A stretch of DNA of 64,000 nt from assembly GCA_965215155.1 (NCBI GenBank), contig CBDCCY010000004.1:3038001-3102000 (forward strand), read 5' to 3'. This document shows positions 15,976 to 26,163 of this stretch, piece by piece (positions within the stretch are counted from its first letter, which is position 1; each line of letters opens with the position of its first letter). Both the position numbers and the translations under genes were made by a program. Source of the stretch: JAGWAJ01 sp965215155 (lineage in GTDB: Bacteria > Acidobacteriota > Vicinamibacteria > Vicinamibacterales > UBA8438). Below the pieces are notes generated by a model. It saw nothing but the letters and a program-made list of their open reading frames with translations. It was not told where the DNA came from and searched no databases.

Positions 15976-17554
15976 GCCTCGTCAGCAGAATCTGTGGGTG
16001 AGTTCTGGTTCGGGCAGGTCGCCAAGTGCATGATACAAAGCGACTTCCAGTGCCGCGGAGGTGCGGAAGCCATACGCCCGTTTGGTGATCACTCTGGCCT
16101 TCCCGTTGAAGCCTTCGACAATGCCACTGGAGAACTGCCCTCGGGCCCGGAACCAGTTCAGGATCAGGTCGCGGTGCGAGCGCAGCATGCGGGCCACCTC
16201 CTTCATCGGGTCGAGCCGCGAGCGCATCGTCCGAGTGCACCAGCGGTCGAGGAACCGGCCGGCCCAGTACGGCGACACGTAGCCCCACAGCGCTTGAAAG
16301 TCCTCCTTGAGCAGGTAGGCGCGAACCGTGCGCAGGTTGCGACGCACCAGCTCCGCAAGCCGGCCCCGCTGCTCGTCGCTGAGATTCTCCGGACGCTTGA
16401 GCAGGAGCCAGCGGCTGCGCTTGAGCACCGGCGCCCGGCCCGCGGCGGCGAGCTTCCGGGCCTCCGCCGCGCGCACCTCGTCGATCGCTTGCGAGAAATG
16501 GCTCATGATGTGGAAGCGGTCGAGCACCTGCACGGCCTGGCCGGCGCGCTCGGCAACCACCTTCAGGTAGGGCTTCCACATGTCCGAGCAGACGAAATAC
16601 AGCGCCGCGCTGCGTGCGGGGCCGAACCAGTCGAAGAAGCCCTCCAACGTCGCGGCCTTGCGTTCGCGGCCGACCCACAGCAGGCGCTTGCAGTGACCGT
16701 CGATCTGATAGACCAGCGTCAGGTAGCGTTGCCCGCGGCGGCGGGAGAGCTCGTCGACGCCGATGGCCTCGATGTTCGTGAGGTCGCGGTGCGCGAGGCC
16801 CCAGTCGACCGCCATGCGCACGGCCCGATAGACGGTGTCCCAGGACGTGGGGAACGCCGCGGCGACCTCCTGCCACGACAGACGCCTGGCCCACCCGGCG
16901 AGGAACCAGGCGTAGGCGTCGGTCAGTCGGTGCTTGCCGGTGGCCCACGGCAGCGCCTCGACCCGTACGCCGCAGCGCGGGCAGTCGACGCGGCGCATCG
17001 CGTAGAGGAAGACCACGGGGATGTGCCACAGGGGCACGAAGTCGAAGCGCCGGACCGCCTGCGTGTCGTAGCCCGGGGCCCGGCGCCTGCACTGCGAGCA
17101 CGTCGCGCGGGTCCCGGCGCGAGGCCGCACCCGAACCTCGAGGGTCAACTGCGGGTGCTCCACCAGCCGCACCGTCTCGTAGATGAACGACGGGTGCTTC
17201 TGGACCCGATTCAAGATACTCTTGAGTTGCATCCCGTTCCCCTTCCGCGTCGCTTGGCTGCTGCAACACCAATTGTCGCGGATTCCGGAACGGGATGCGT
17301 TTCCGATGTCGAGGCTGCGTTCTGTGCTTCGGGACGGGCCATCGCCCTCCCGATACGGGCGTCGGGCATTTGGTCCTCGTCAGACGAGAGCCGGGGCGCT
17401 CGTGCGCGGAGCCGGCGTCCAGGCCGTCAGCCCCGCGCAGCGGGGGCGGAGCGGAGCGAAGCGCCTTGACGGCGGCGAGCACACGGGCACGCTGCCTCTT
17501 GTCTGACGAGGACTACCAGCCTCCGTTCTTACCCACAGATTCTGCGGAAGACCC
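15976..17554 (-). mobile_element. ISL3-family insertion sequence with 8-bp target duplication
   Basis: Imperfect terminal inverted repeats share gcagaatctgtgggt (15985-15999 and its complement at 17531-17545), extending outward to 15976 and 17554 with several mismatches. The 8 bp ctgtattc are present on both sides (15968-15975 and 17555-17562), which fits the target duplication size of the ISL3 family. One transposase gene fills most of the element. It appears complete and inserted between degraded genes. Confidence 0.85.
15982..17232 (-). CDS. ISL3-family transposase
   Basis: This 416-residue DDE transposase has an N-terminal zinc-binding region (CSQCRRR and CPRCGVR), a helix-turn-helix around LSWQEVAAAFPTSWDTVYRAV, then the RNase H-like core: Asp in EAIGVDELSRRRGQRYLT, Asp in FVCSDMWKPYLKVV, and Glu in GIVEGFNGKARVITKRAYGF. 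This order and length are standard for ISL3. The ATG at 17232 is in an ordinary context. It reads on the minus strand and is not interrupted, so the element may be active. Confidence 0.92.
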   Translation of the reverse strand: MQLKSILNRVQKHPSFIYETVRLVEHPQLTLEVRVRPRAGTRATCSQCRRRAPGYDTQAVRRFDFVPLWHIPVVFLYAMRRVDCPRCGVRVEALPWATGKHRLTDAYAWFLAGWARRLSWQEVAAAFPTSWDTVYRAVRMAVDWGLAHRDLTNIEAIGVDELSRRRGQRYLTLVYQIDGHCKRLLWVGRERKAATLEGFFDWFGPARSAALYFVCSDMWKPYLKVVAERAGQAVQVLDRFHIMSHFSQAIDEVRAAEARKLAAAGRAPVLKRSRWLLLKRPENLSDEQRGRLAELVRRNLRTVRAYLLKEDFQALWGYVSPYWAGRFLDRWCTRTMRSRLDPMKEVARMLRSHRDLILNWFRARGQFSSGIVEGFNGKARVITKRAYGFRTSAALEVALYHALGDLPEPELTHRFC

Positions 17555-17750
17555 CTGTATTCCATCATACCGCGACAGGCGCTCCACCCCGCTGAGCCGC
17601 GGGGGCGACTCGCCCACGCTACAGGAGACGACGGAGACCCCGGATCCCGGTTCGCCCGCGGTTGGTGTCCTTGGTTCGCTGGAATCCGTTTCAGAACGAT
17701 GGGCGCAACGAGGGGAACGCGCACCGGCGGAGTTCATAAAGTCATTGCTA

Positions 17751-18203
17751 TCAATGCCTTATGAGACTTCCGTGTCGGAGCTCCATGCTCCGCCACCAGT
17801 TGTGCACATGCCACCGACCGCGCCAGCCGCCGCGCTTCTGTTCGAGCACGCGTTGGGCGGCTTCGGCGAAGGTGGGAACGCCCTGGACGCGGCGTTTCTC
17901 CGTGAGAGGATCGCCGCCCGACCGGGCCAGCATCCGGTTGGCGAGCGCCTGCTCGCGAGCCTTGGCGAGCGGGACGAGCGTGGCGGCGCCGAGCCCGAGT
18001 TCGCGGCGCCGGCCGCGGATGACGAGCCGCTGGACCCAGCTTCGCGTCCCGGAGGGCTGGACGAACAGGTACAAGCCGTTGCCGTCAGCGTGTCTTCCTG
18101 GCGGGGCGGAACGGACGAAGGCGGCCGAGAGGGCCTTGTCGGGGTGGCGTCCTCGGCGCTTGGTTCGACGGCGTGTGGGGGCGGGTTTGGCTACAACATC
18201 CAT
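17751..18203 (-). pseudogene. Integrase N-terminal fragment
   Basis: From the ATG at 18203 the frame encodes TRRRTKRRGRHPDKALSAAF and the arm-binding domain (PPGRHADGNGLYLFVQPSGT), then part of the central domain to EQKRGGWRGRWHVHNWWRS. Similarity then stops and a stop codon follows at 17751. The whole catalytic domain is missing. Upstream DNA (18204-18310) is related to the DNA upstream of the integrase at 11464, including gacgaatcataaa and a TATATAAT box right before the start. Confidence 0.82.
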
Positions 18204-18267
18204 TCCCCCATTATATACGGGATTCGGCTGGATTCCGCTACACGTCCTGAGCCGCGTAGCCCGTGAC

Positions 18268-18280
18268 GACGAATCATAAA
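18268..18280. other. Second copy of the 13-mer gacgaatcataaa
   Basis: Identical to 11529-11541 and at the same distance upstream of an integrase start. It lies in the 85-bp gap between this integrase fragment and the end of a quinoprotein fragment. Confidence 0.35.
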
Positions 18281-18348
18281 CGACTACTTATCAGTGGTTT
18301 ATGGCCTGTATCGCACGGCCCCGGACGCTGGCGGACTACCATTGGTTG

Positions 18349-18891
18349 TCAAGGCAGTGCAAACACGAACAGGTTATTGCCGCTGCTCGGGCGCAGCTCC
18401 GGCGTCAGGTCGAGGAAGCGGCCGTAGCCGACGCTGACCGCCACGTACTGGCGGCCGTCGACGGCGTAAGTGATGGGGAAGCCGGAGACCGGCGAGCCGA
18501 GGTTGATCTCCCAGAGAATCTCCCCCGTCCGGTCGTCGAAAGCGCGGAAGCGGCCGTTGACGTCGCCGCCGAAGACCAGTCCGCCGCCGGTGGCGGCCAG
18601 CGCCATGGTGGCGGCCCGCTGCTGGTGGTTCCAGACCACTTGGCCGGTCTCGGCCGAGATGGCCTGCACGCTGCCGACATCATCGTAGCCCGGCGCGATC
18701 TCGGGACGCCACGCGATGGCGTAGAGCCGGCGCGCCTCGTCCTGCTCGTCGGGCGCCGCCATGGCCCGCATCCGCGAGCAGACGTTGCGCAACGGCATGT
18801 ACATCGTGTTGGTGCGCGGCGAGTAGGCGCCCGCCTCCCAGTCCGGTATCGCCCCAACCAAGTACGCTGTAACAATCTTTTTCACAGTCAT
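18349..18891 (-). pseudogene. PQQ-dependent dehydrogenase, C-terminal fragment
   Basis: The frame encodes IPDWEAGAYSPRTNTMYMPL, GYDDVGSVQAISAETGQVVWN, GGGLVFGGDVNGRFRAFDD and ends GNNLFVFALP, which are the last propeller blades of a PQQ alcohol/methanol dehydrogenase. The substrate-binding N-terminal two-thirds are absent. Near 18860-18890 the quinoprotein similarity stops and the sequence abuts an integrase remnant, which suggests that the mobile element inserted into this gene or recombined next to it. It is a different lineage from the dehydrogenase at 52344-54001. Confidence 0.82.
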
Positions 18892-19570
18892 TTAGGTGCG
18901 TCCCGCGTGACCCTGCCAGCCGACCGTGCCAGCTAGAACGGGTTGGCCAGCCGGTTCCGGCCCGCCCTCCGCGTCGCGGCGCAGCCGTTCGAGCGCCGCA
19001 AGGTGCTTGGCCAGCTCCGGCGGCGCATAGATCATGGTCGTCTCGGGCCGGGTGTGTCCATAGAGGTCCTGGATGTCCGCCACGTCCGTCCCGGCCCGCC
19101 GCAGCCCCGCCGCGAACGAGTGCCGGATCCGGTAGGTGGTGAACACAGGCCGTCTGGCGCGGCGCGCGGCGGCGGCGAGCGCCCGGTTGACGCTGCTGCG
19201 GGGCCACGGCCCGAAGGCTTCGGCGTCGAGGAAGGCGCGCGCGGCGGCGACACCCTCCGGCACGAGCGGGACGGCGGCGATCCGGCCGCCCTTGCCGCGC
19301 GGGACCGCCACGTAGGGGATCGGCTCGTCGAGCCGGAAGTCTTCGGCCCGCAGCCGGCCCATCTGCGACGGCCGCATCCCCGTCCAGTGCATCAGCTCCA
19401 GCCGCACGCGGGTGACAGAACCGGTCGGAATCTCGGCCAGCACGGCGGGGATGTGGCGGCGGTCGACCCATGTCAGCGCGGCTTCGGGGGTGGCGGGGCG
19501 AAGCGGACCAGGTCGAGCAGGTCGAACGAGGCGCGGCGGCCGTAGAGCACGCGGACGAGGTTCCCGCGCT
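18892..19570 (-). pseudogene. Tyrosine recombinase remnant, relative of the integrase at 27742
   Basis: The first piece (about 19570-19493) encodes VLYGRRASFDLLDLVRFAPP and stops; after a frame shift the second piece encodes VDRRHIPAVLAEIPTGSVTR through the catalytic HTGMRPSQMGRLR-type Arg region, YRIRHSFAAGLRRAG and TRPETTMIYAPPEL with the catalytic Tyr. The intact gene at 27742-28860 has the same sequence almost residue for residue. The N-terminal 170 residues are missing. This may mark the other end of a duplicated or previously integrated copy of the conjugative element. Confidence 0.82.
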
Positions 19571-19653
19571 TTCCGCCACTCCGGCAGTACTTGGTCGCGT
19601 CGCGACGGAAACGAGTTCTTTCACTGCACTACTGCCACAACCCTCGCCCCGGT

Positions 19654-20665
19654 TCACTGTTCGTCACCCACAACACTCCGAAAACGCCCGTCCTCGTCGT
19701 GTCTATCCACCGCGACATAAACTGAATCCCCAATTCGCGCCGGCAGCCCTGGGGACTCCCTCTTCCTCTCGCGTCGACTGAAAGGAACGCGTGCGTTGGC
19801 GGCGGGTGCCGGCGCGACACCATCCCACCAACGCGAGTCCAGTCGGGTGAGTCGTCCCTCGGCTGTCAAATAAGTTGGTATCATATCTGCTGGTATACGG
19901 CGCCCCCGCGTGTCGAACGGAACACGATATCCTTCCACCGCGGACACCTTTCGCCCTATCGTTCCCGTTACATACCACACCTTCTCCCACACTTCACCAA
20001 CCTGACCATGTGAGGTCAGCAAAGGCAGGCGCGATCTCGTGAGCCGCTTCTGTACGCGAACAACCGCCCATGAAGTCAACCGTTGAACTAGCAGCAGTCG
20101 CCATGCCGCAATGCGTCGCTGCACTCGAAACCTACGTGCCAGCCCCGGTATCAGTTCCAGAGGACATCGTTCCTCTTCGCCCGAACCTCGCTCCCCTCCC
20201 TTTGACTCCTGGTGAGATCGGACAACATGCTCTACGTCGTCGCGCGGCATCAAAAGGGCCGCTGCGAAATAGTCGCAGAGCATCTCTACTGTACGTTGAC
20301 CTGATCCGAACGTGAAGTGTGGATTCCGAAACGCCCCACTAGGTTCGCGCTCCATCCACAATGTATGTCCGATCTCATGAGCGATTGAAAATCGTTGGAC
20401 AGTCTCCGACAGCAGGGGATTGAAAAACAATCGAGAAACAGTCCTCGTCAATCCTCAGCTCGGCGCGCGCCGACATGTGACCAGACTCCACCGACGCCAC
20501 ATGTCGAGCGCGCTGAAGCGCCCGCCCTCCCAACTCCACTGGGCCGGCGGCAGTTCTTCCCAGTTTGGCCAAGCACAGCGCCTGCTCTTCGATCCATTCG
20601 AGAAGATCATCACGTCCGAATCGTGACGCGAGCTCAAGCATGACCGGCGAGTCTGAAAGTATCAT
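19654..20665 (-). pseudogene. ImmA/IrrE-family metalloprotease gene with a homopolymer frame shift
   Basis: The start at 20665 leads to MILSDSPVMLELASRFGRDD and on to RIDEDCFSIVF; the other frame then gives NPLLSETVQRFSIAHEIGHTLW, with the HEIGH zinc-protease motif, and EMLCDYFAAALLMP, the third-ligand region. The two halves join if one T is removed from the run of five T near 20420, so either the gene is broken or the assembly has an extra base. Total length would be about 337 residues. ImmA proteases cleave repressors or toxins in mobile elements. It follows the HD-domain gene with a 3-bp gap, suggesting one operon. Confidence 0.75.
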
Positions 20666-20668
20666 GAT

Positions 20669-22000
20669 TCACGGGGTCCGACCGGGGCTTGCGTCTTTGA
20701 CCTCAGGACGGAAGTGCCGTCGGATGCTGGCCTTCAGACGCGTCCGGATCGCTCGATTGTCACTTGCGATGGCGACCATCTCGTCAACGACGCTGTCACG
20801 TCGTTCTTGGTCCGCTCTTGTGTTCTCCAGGGCTACCTTGTGACTCCGTTCACGCAATTCTCGCTCCACAAGACGACCGTAGTACTCCTTCTGCTTAGTC
20901 GTCTTTTGGTCCGACGGCGTAAGGAACTCTAGCGCGAAAGCGTCTGCCACAAGTCGTTCTTGGTGTTCGTCGAGCGTTCGGCTCACCAGAAGCCACACGC
21001 TCCAGAGCTGTTCGTGGGCAGAAATGATTTCGTCAAGGCGAGGCTTGATAATCGGATCATCTATCTTGCGAAACTCCATCTCACGGCCCTTCCATATGAC
21101 GTTCATGCGCGCTATCTTTAGGTTCATCTCCCTCGGCGGACAGTACACCAACACCGAGCCCTTTGGCGCGCCAATTTCGTCAGCCACCCGGTCTTCAAAC
21201 TCTGTGCGGTTCTTGGGACGACCAAGGGTCTGAGTGACAGCTTCGAGGACCGACAGATCGTGGTCTTGTTCCTGCACTCCGTCAAACTCAGCCTTCTGGT
21301 ACTTGTGAAGCTGCTTGTGCAAGCGACGGTCACGAATCGAACGGCCGAGTTGGGACGCCACCGTAGCCTTGGATGTCGCCAGCTGTTGGATGAGGGAGTC
21401 GTCGGTGTGACTGTAGAGATCGGTTTCGGTTAGCTCGGCGGCTCGAAAGCACTCGTATACGGCGCGGCCGACCATGGCACTGCTGGCGATCTTCGCGTGG
21501 TGAAAGTAGACTCGCTCGGCGATCAGATAGCGCGTCTCAAGCAAGCGACAGAGGTCTGTAAGCGTGTCGCGACGAGGAACCTTGGTACGATGCTTGGCGA
21601 GCCTCACAAAGATACGCTTCTGAGTGTTGTGAGTGCGCAAGTATAGGAAATTTGGGAAGCGATATTCGAGCGGCACGCCGAGATTGCAGAAGAAGTTGTC
21701 GCGGGCGAGATAGTCGAGCAGATCGGCGCAGACGGTGTTGCTCACGATGTCATGTATGAACTCGTTCCCATCGAGAGAAGTGTTCTTGTCCCAGGCATAG
21801 ATTCGAGCGAAGGCATCTAGGACGCTCGGACCCAAGTTGGAACCCAACTCACGGGTGATTATCTCACCCATCGGGCTTTCGGGTCCGAGAAAGCGACTAA
21901 AGCGCTCGTTGTTCTTATCGTGGCGCTCACAGATGTTCAGTTCATCTTCGAGGGTGTGGCCGTAGGGTACGTGCGGGACGTCGTGGAGCAAGGCGTACAG
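20669..22000 (-). pseudogene. HD phosphohydrolase (SAMHD1-like), C-terminal part
   Basis: The frame runs from LYALLHDVPHVPYGHTLEDE (the HD pair of the metal site) through ADLLDYLARDNFF (the later Asp) to a long helical tail ending at 20669. It is the continuation of the fragment at 27256-27614; joining the two across the IS66 element gives ELLVRLYALLHDVPHVPYGH without a frame change. Family knowledge: COG1078/SAMHD1-like proteins hydrolyse dNTPs. The gene is disrupted by IS66 copy B at 22001-27254. A long reading frame continues into the IS66 DNA but is not meaningful there. Confidence 0.85.
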
Positions 22001-22299
22001 TATTCGGTTAGCGGGTGATTTCCCAATAGACACGGGCTGAGAGTGGACTTGGAGTGCGGAGGTTTCAGCGCGTCGACGCGGTGGCTGGAACCGACAGTGT
22101 GTTCGCGCGGCTTGCCTCCCCCGTCGCGATGCCACGGACACCGAACGCCAAGCCGGCGCGCGGGAGCATCGGCGCCGATTTCTCCGTGAAGTCCGGTGGC
22201 GACCGCGGGCTGCCGCGGGCGGTGCGGTCGTCCGCCTCCTGCGGCGGGGCGCCACGGGGACCGGTCGCCCGTCGAGGTCGTATGTCGGACGTTGCCGGC

Positions 22300-22806
22300 C
22301 TACGGGAGCGGCGGCGGAAGGCCGAGGAGCTCGGGGACAACGGGCTCGACCGCGCGCAACATCGCGGCGATCAGCGGAGGCAGGTCGAGGCCGCGTTGGC
22401 GCGCGGTGCGCACGACGCTGGCCAGGACCTGCTGGGTGTCGGCGCCGTGGCGGGTGCGGTTGCCGCCGCACACCTTGCGGATGACCACGGCGGGCCGGAG
22501 GGCCTGTTCGGCGCGCCAGTTGGTGGCGTCGAGCGAAGGGTCCCACAAGAATAGGAACACAGCCGGGAATTCGGTGGCCAGGTGCGCCGCGAAACGCTCG
22601 GCGTCGTCCAGCGGCGGCGGGGCGTCGACCAGCCGCCCGAGCCGGGCCGTGAGTCGGCCGCGGGCCGTGGCCATCCCGTGCTCGCTCAGCGCTCCCGCGT
22701 TGCAGCGGTCCCGCAGGTCGAGACCGGCCCGCAGGACCGCCGCCACGTCGCCCGCCCAGGGACTGTTCGGATAGTCCTCCCGGAGCTGCTTGCAGCGTTG
22801 TAACAG
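22300..22806 (-). pseudogene. IS66 transposase, C-terminal part (copy B)
   Basis: On the minus strand the frame resumes immediately after the 7-bp flank GGCGCAC of the RIT element as LLQRCKQLREDYPNSPWAGD and ends ELLGLPPPLP. It contains DATNWRAEQALRPAVVIRKV, the conserved IS66 end region. Compared with copy A roughly one residue in eight differs by eye. No independent start exists. Confidence 0.85.
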
Positions 22807-22868
22807 GTGCGCCTTATTCCGATATCGGAATAAGAATCACTATGCCGATGTCGGGATTATTCCGATGT
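22807..22868 (+). repeat. RIT copy 2 left terminus: flank, palindrome, 7-bp spacer, inverted repeat
   Basis: In plus-strand order: GTGCGCC (22807-22813), palindrome TTATTCCGATATCGGAATAA (22814-22833), GAATCAC (22834-22840) and the 28-bp terminal repeat (22841-22868). In copy 1 the palindrome lies at the right end instead. In both copies it lies between the RIT element and the C-terminal half of the transposase, so it stays fixed relative to the target while the 3365-bp block is flipped. Confidence 0.85.
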
Positions 22869-22921
22869 TGGTGCAGACGCCCCTGTTGTTGGCGGCATCT
22901 GCACCAAACTGATCGGCATAA

Positions 22922-23911
22922 TCACAGCCCTTCGAGAAAGGCCAGGAGCGCGTCGGATGGTTGATAGCGGCCCCCGCGGACTTCGGCTGGGGTGGTCCTT
23001 GCGAGCGCCCGTTCCTTCAGGGCGAGGTCGGCATGGATGTAGATGTCGGTGGTGCGGACGTGTTCGTGTCCGAGCCACAGGGCGATGACGGTGTTGTCGA
23101 CCCCGGCGTGCAGCAACCGCATGGCTGCGGTGTGACGCAGCGTGTGCGGGGTGACGGTCTTCTCGCGGAGCGATGGGCAGGCGTGGGCCGCAGCAGCCAC
23201 GTGCGTCGTGACGCGTTGCGCGAGGGCGTCTCGGCTGAGCGGTTTGCCTGTCCGCGTAGGGAAGACTGGTGCCTCTGGTGAGCTGGCGCATTCGGCCAGC
23301 CAGGCACGCAGGGCGGCGGCCACCGGCTTGGTGAGCGGAGTGACCCGGTGCTTGCGCCCTTTTCCAAGGCAGTGGACGTGCGCACCTCGCGCCAAGTGCA
23401 GGTCCGTGCAGCGCAGGCCGGTGAGTTCGGCGGCGCGCAATCCGGTCTGGATCGCGAGCGCGAGGAGAGTGTGGTCGCGGCGCCCGGTCCACGTGGTGCG
23501 GTCGGGGGCGGCGAGCAGGGCGTCGACTTCGAGGTCGGACAGGAAGGTCACGAGCCCACGTGGACCGCGCGTGGGGGGCATCGCGAGTACGCGGGCAATG
23601 ACGGCTGCCTGCTCGGGATGCTCCAGTGCGGCATAGCGGAACAGGGCATGAATGGCCGACAACCGCGCGTTGCGGGTGCGCGCGGTGTTCGCGCGGTCGT
23701 GCTCGAGGTGGGCCAGGAATCGTCCGATGAGGGGTGCGTCGAGATCGCCGAGTTCCAGGTCCGAGGGGGCCTTGGCGAGGTGGACCGCGGCAAAGCGGAC
23801 GAGCATCCGCCACGCGTCGCGGTAGGCAGCGACCGTGTGCGGGCTGGCGTGGCGCTGGTGCACGAGCCGCTCGGTGAAGAACGCCTGGAGCGTGGGAGCA
23901 AGGGCGCTCAT
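22922..23911 (-). CDS. ritC: Tyrosine recombinase RitC (copy 2)
   Basis: This protein is identical in sequence to the 329-residue RitC of copy 1, with the same catalytic residues (Arg in QTGLRAAELTGL, HTLRH, Tyr in TTDIYIHADL). It starts at the ATG at 23911, overlapping the ritB stop. The lack of any difference indicates a very recent copy event or ongoing homogenisation. Confidence 0.9.
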   Translation of the reverse strand: MSALAPTLQAFFTERLVHQRHASPHTVAAYRDAWRMLVRFAAVHLAKAPSDLELGDLDAPLIGRFLAHLEHDRANTARTRNARLSAIHALFRYAALEHPEQAAVIARVLAMPPTRGPRGLVTFLSDLEVDALLAAPDRTTWTGRRDHTLLALAIQTGLRAAELTGLRCTDLHLARGAHVHCLGKGRKHRVTPLTKPVAAALRAWLAECASSPEAPVFPTRTGKPLSRDALAQRVTTHVAAAAHACPSLREKTVTPHTLRHTAAMRLLHAGVDNTVIALWLGHEHVRTTDIYIHADLALKERALARTTPAEVRGGRYQPSDALLAFLEGL

Positions 23912-24834
23912 GCTGAGGCCCCCAGATGGCGTTCGAGGCGGTCTGAGGCCAACTGCATCAATGCCGGTGCCGCCGACAGGTACCAGTATGTGTACTTGGG
24001 GTCGGCGTGCCCGAGATAGGTGGCCAGGAGCGCGATTCGCGCCGCCGGATTCTGGCCCTGTCGGTAGGCGTCGAGCAGCGTGCACGTCGCGAACCGATGT
24101 CGGATGTCGTGCAGCCGTGGCCGACAGGCGGCTGCGTGCGGCCGGAGGCCCGCGCGCTGGACCAGGGTGCGGAACGTCTGCTGTACATTGCGGCACAGCA
24201 GCCTCGTGCCCGCGGTAGAAACGAACAGCGCGGCGGTGTCCCGGGCCGCCAGCCGGTCCGCGCGGAGCAGATACTGCTGGACCGCGGCGCTGGCTGTGGG
24301 GTGCAGCGGAAGTGCACGGGACTTGTCGAATTTGCCGTGGCGGACGGTGATCAGCCCCTGCTCGGCGTCGAAATCGTGCCGATCGAGCGCGATGGCTTCA
24401 CCGACGCGCATCCCGGTCACGACCAGCAGACCGATCAGGGTCCGATACGTTGCGGCCCGATGCCCGGTGCGCAGCCCCGATGTGGCGACCAGCAGGGCCG
24501 CGATGTCTTCGTCGGTGTAGGGGTACGGCGTGGCGCGCTGGGCGCGCGCCTGCAACAGGTCGGCGGGCGGTATCTCGGTTGCCGGGTCGATCGTGCGCAC
24601 GAAGGTCGCGAAGCCGCGGACGACGGTGAGTCGGCTGGCCCACCACGCCCTCGGGTCCTTCCCGGCGGGGAGTGTCGCCCAGGCGAGGGCGGTCTCGGTG
24701 CGCAGGCGCGTCTCCCCGCGGTCTTCGAGATAGGTCAGGAATTGCGCGAGGAGCTTCTCCGCGCGCGCCAAGCGGTAGCCCAGCGCCCGGCGCATCGTCA
24801 GATAGTCGGCCAGGGCTTGACGCAGGAAGGTCAT
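23908..24834 (-). CDS. ritB: Tyrosine recombinase RitB (copy 2)
   Basis: This protein is identical to the 308-residue RitB of copy 1. It is translationally coupled to ritA (ATGA at 24834) and to ritC (ATGA at 23911). Catalytic motifs VTGMRVGEAIAL, LHDIRHRFA and TYWYL are present. Confidence 0.9.
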   Translation of the reverse strand: MTFLRQALADYLTMRRALGYRLARAEKLLAQFLTYLEDRGETRLRTETALAWATLPAGKDPRAWWASRLTVVRGFATFVRTIDPATEIPPADLLQARAQRATPYPYTDEDIAALLVATSGLRTGHRAATYRTLIGLLVVTGMRVGEAIALDRHDFDAEQGLITVRHGKFDKSRALPLHPTASAAVQQYLLRADRLAARDTAALFVSTAGTRLLCRNVQQTFRTLVQRAGLRPHAAACRPRLHDIRHRFATCTLLDAYRQGQNPAARIALLATYLGHADPKYTYWYLSAAPALMQLASDRLERHLGASA

Positions 24835-26051
24835 GCTGCACCTCCAGGCCACGCGCGTGCGATCGTGCGCAGGGCGTCATGGTCGACCTTCGCGTAGATC
24901 GCCGTGGTCTGCAGGCGGGCGTGACGCAGGAAGTGCTGGATCTCGGACAGGGGGGCGCCCGCTCGGAGCAGTTGCGTTGCCGCGAAATGACGCAACCGAT
25001 GTGCGTGGACGACGCCGAGGCCGGCTCGCTGCGCGGCGGCGGCCACAATCTGCGTGACCCCGGTCGGGCTCAACGGGCCCAGAGGCGCGACCAGGCGGAC
25101 GAAGACGGTGCGCCCCTGCGCCCGGGTCGGCCGTTGGCGGAGATATGCGGCCACCGCGTTGCCCACATCGGTCGGGAGAGGCATGCGCTCGGCCTGATTC
25201 CCCTTGCCGTGTACGACGACCTCGCCGGCGCGCCAGTGCACGTCGTCGAGACGCAGGGTCGCCACTTCGGCGGCCCGCAGGCCGAGGCGGGCCAGCGTGG
25301 TGATGACCGCAAAGTCGCGGCGCCCTCCCAGCGTCCGGGGGTCGCACGCGGCGAGCAGTCGCCGGACGTGGTCGGGCTCGAGGCGCGGCGGAAGCGCCAC
25401 CAGTCGTCGGCCGGCTACCGACGGGACGGCCGTCGCCAGCGAACGCTGGACCACCCCGGTGACATGCAGGAAGACCAGCAGCGAGCGCAGTGCGGTCGAC
25501 GTCAGTTGCGCGGCCCGGCGGGATTGCTCGGCACAGCGCGCCACCATGAACGCAGTCACGTCGGCCTCACCGAGTTGCTCGAGGTCCAGCCCGAGGCCGT
25601 CGGCCGAGATGCAGCCGCGCAGAAAGGGGCGGACCGCATCGACGTAGCCCTGGGCGGTGGCTTCGCCCAGACCCCGTTCCACGGTGAGGTAGTGCCGGTA
25701 GAGCACCAGGGTCTTGTCCACGGGCCCTGTCGGGATGGGCGTCGTCGCAGGCGGGATCGCGCCACGAGCCCGGAGGTACGTCAGCAACGGGCGCAGCGCC
25801 TTGCCCGTCAGATGCCTCTTGTAGCCGGCCTTCTGCCGTGCTTGCAGAAACTGCTGCGTTCGCTCTGGCAGGTCGCCGATGTCGAGGCCTCTTGCCTGCA
25901 GCCACCGGCTGACGGCCGACGCCAGAGACAACTGCGTCCGCAGCGAGCGCGGTGTGTAGCCTTGCTGCGCAAGCTCCGTCGCGAAGCCCGCCGCGAACGG
26001 CTTGAGCGAACCAGCGATGGCGACGACGGGAACGCGTGACGGATCACTCAT
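24831..26051 (-). CDS. ritA: Tyrosine recombinase RitA (copy 2)
   Basis: This protein has 406 residues and differs from the copy 1 protein only by Gln for Arg in the GKGN-AERMPL segment (base 25195 T instead of C). The affected residue is not one of the catalytic positions. It starts at the ATG at 26051, with the same purine-rich ribosome site. It is the first gene of the trio; its promoter probably lies in 26052-26163. Confidence 0.9.
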   Translation of the reverse strand: MSDPSRVPVVAIAGSLKPFAAGFATELAQQGYTPRSLRTQLSLASAVSRWLQARGLDIGDLPERTQQFLQARQKAGYKRHLTGKALRPLLTYLRARGAIPPATTPIPTGPVDKTLVLYRHYLTVERGLGEATAQGYVDAVRPFLRGCISADGLGLDLEQLGEADVTAFMVARCAEQSRRAAQLTSTALRSLLVFLHVTGVVQRSLATAVPSVAGRRLVALPPRLEPDHVRRLLAACDPRTLGGRRDFAVITTLARLGLRAAEVATLRLDDVHWRAGEVVVHGKGNQAERMPLPTDVGNAVAAYLRQRPTRAQGRTVFVRLVAPLGPLSPTGVTQIVAAAAQRAGLGVVHAHRLRHFAATQLLRAGAPLSEIQHFLRHARLQTTAIYAKVDHDALRTIARAWPGGAA

Positions 26052-26163
26052 GAGAGCCTCCTCTCTCGTGGGTCGTGAGAGAAGAGTCTCCGTCCGTCAG
26101 CGCGCGGTGATTATCCGGATCGTCTCGTCGAAGACGCCCTGCACGACCGGGACATCAGGGCGG

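Noticed and set aside
20669..22546. Single 625-residue protein starting inside IS66 copy B
   Set aside because: Its first 180 residues are out-of-frame IS66 DNA; the real gene continues at 27256-27614 on the other side of the insertion.
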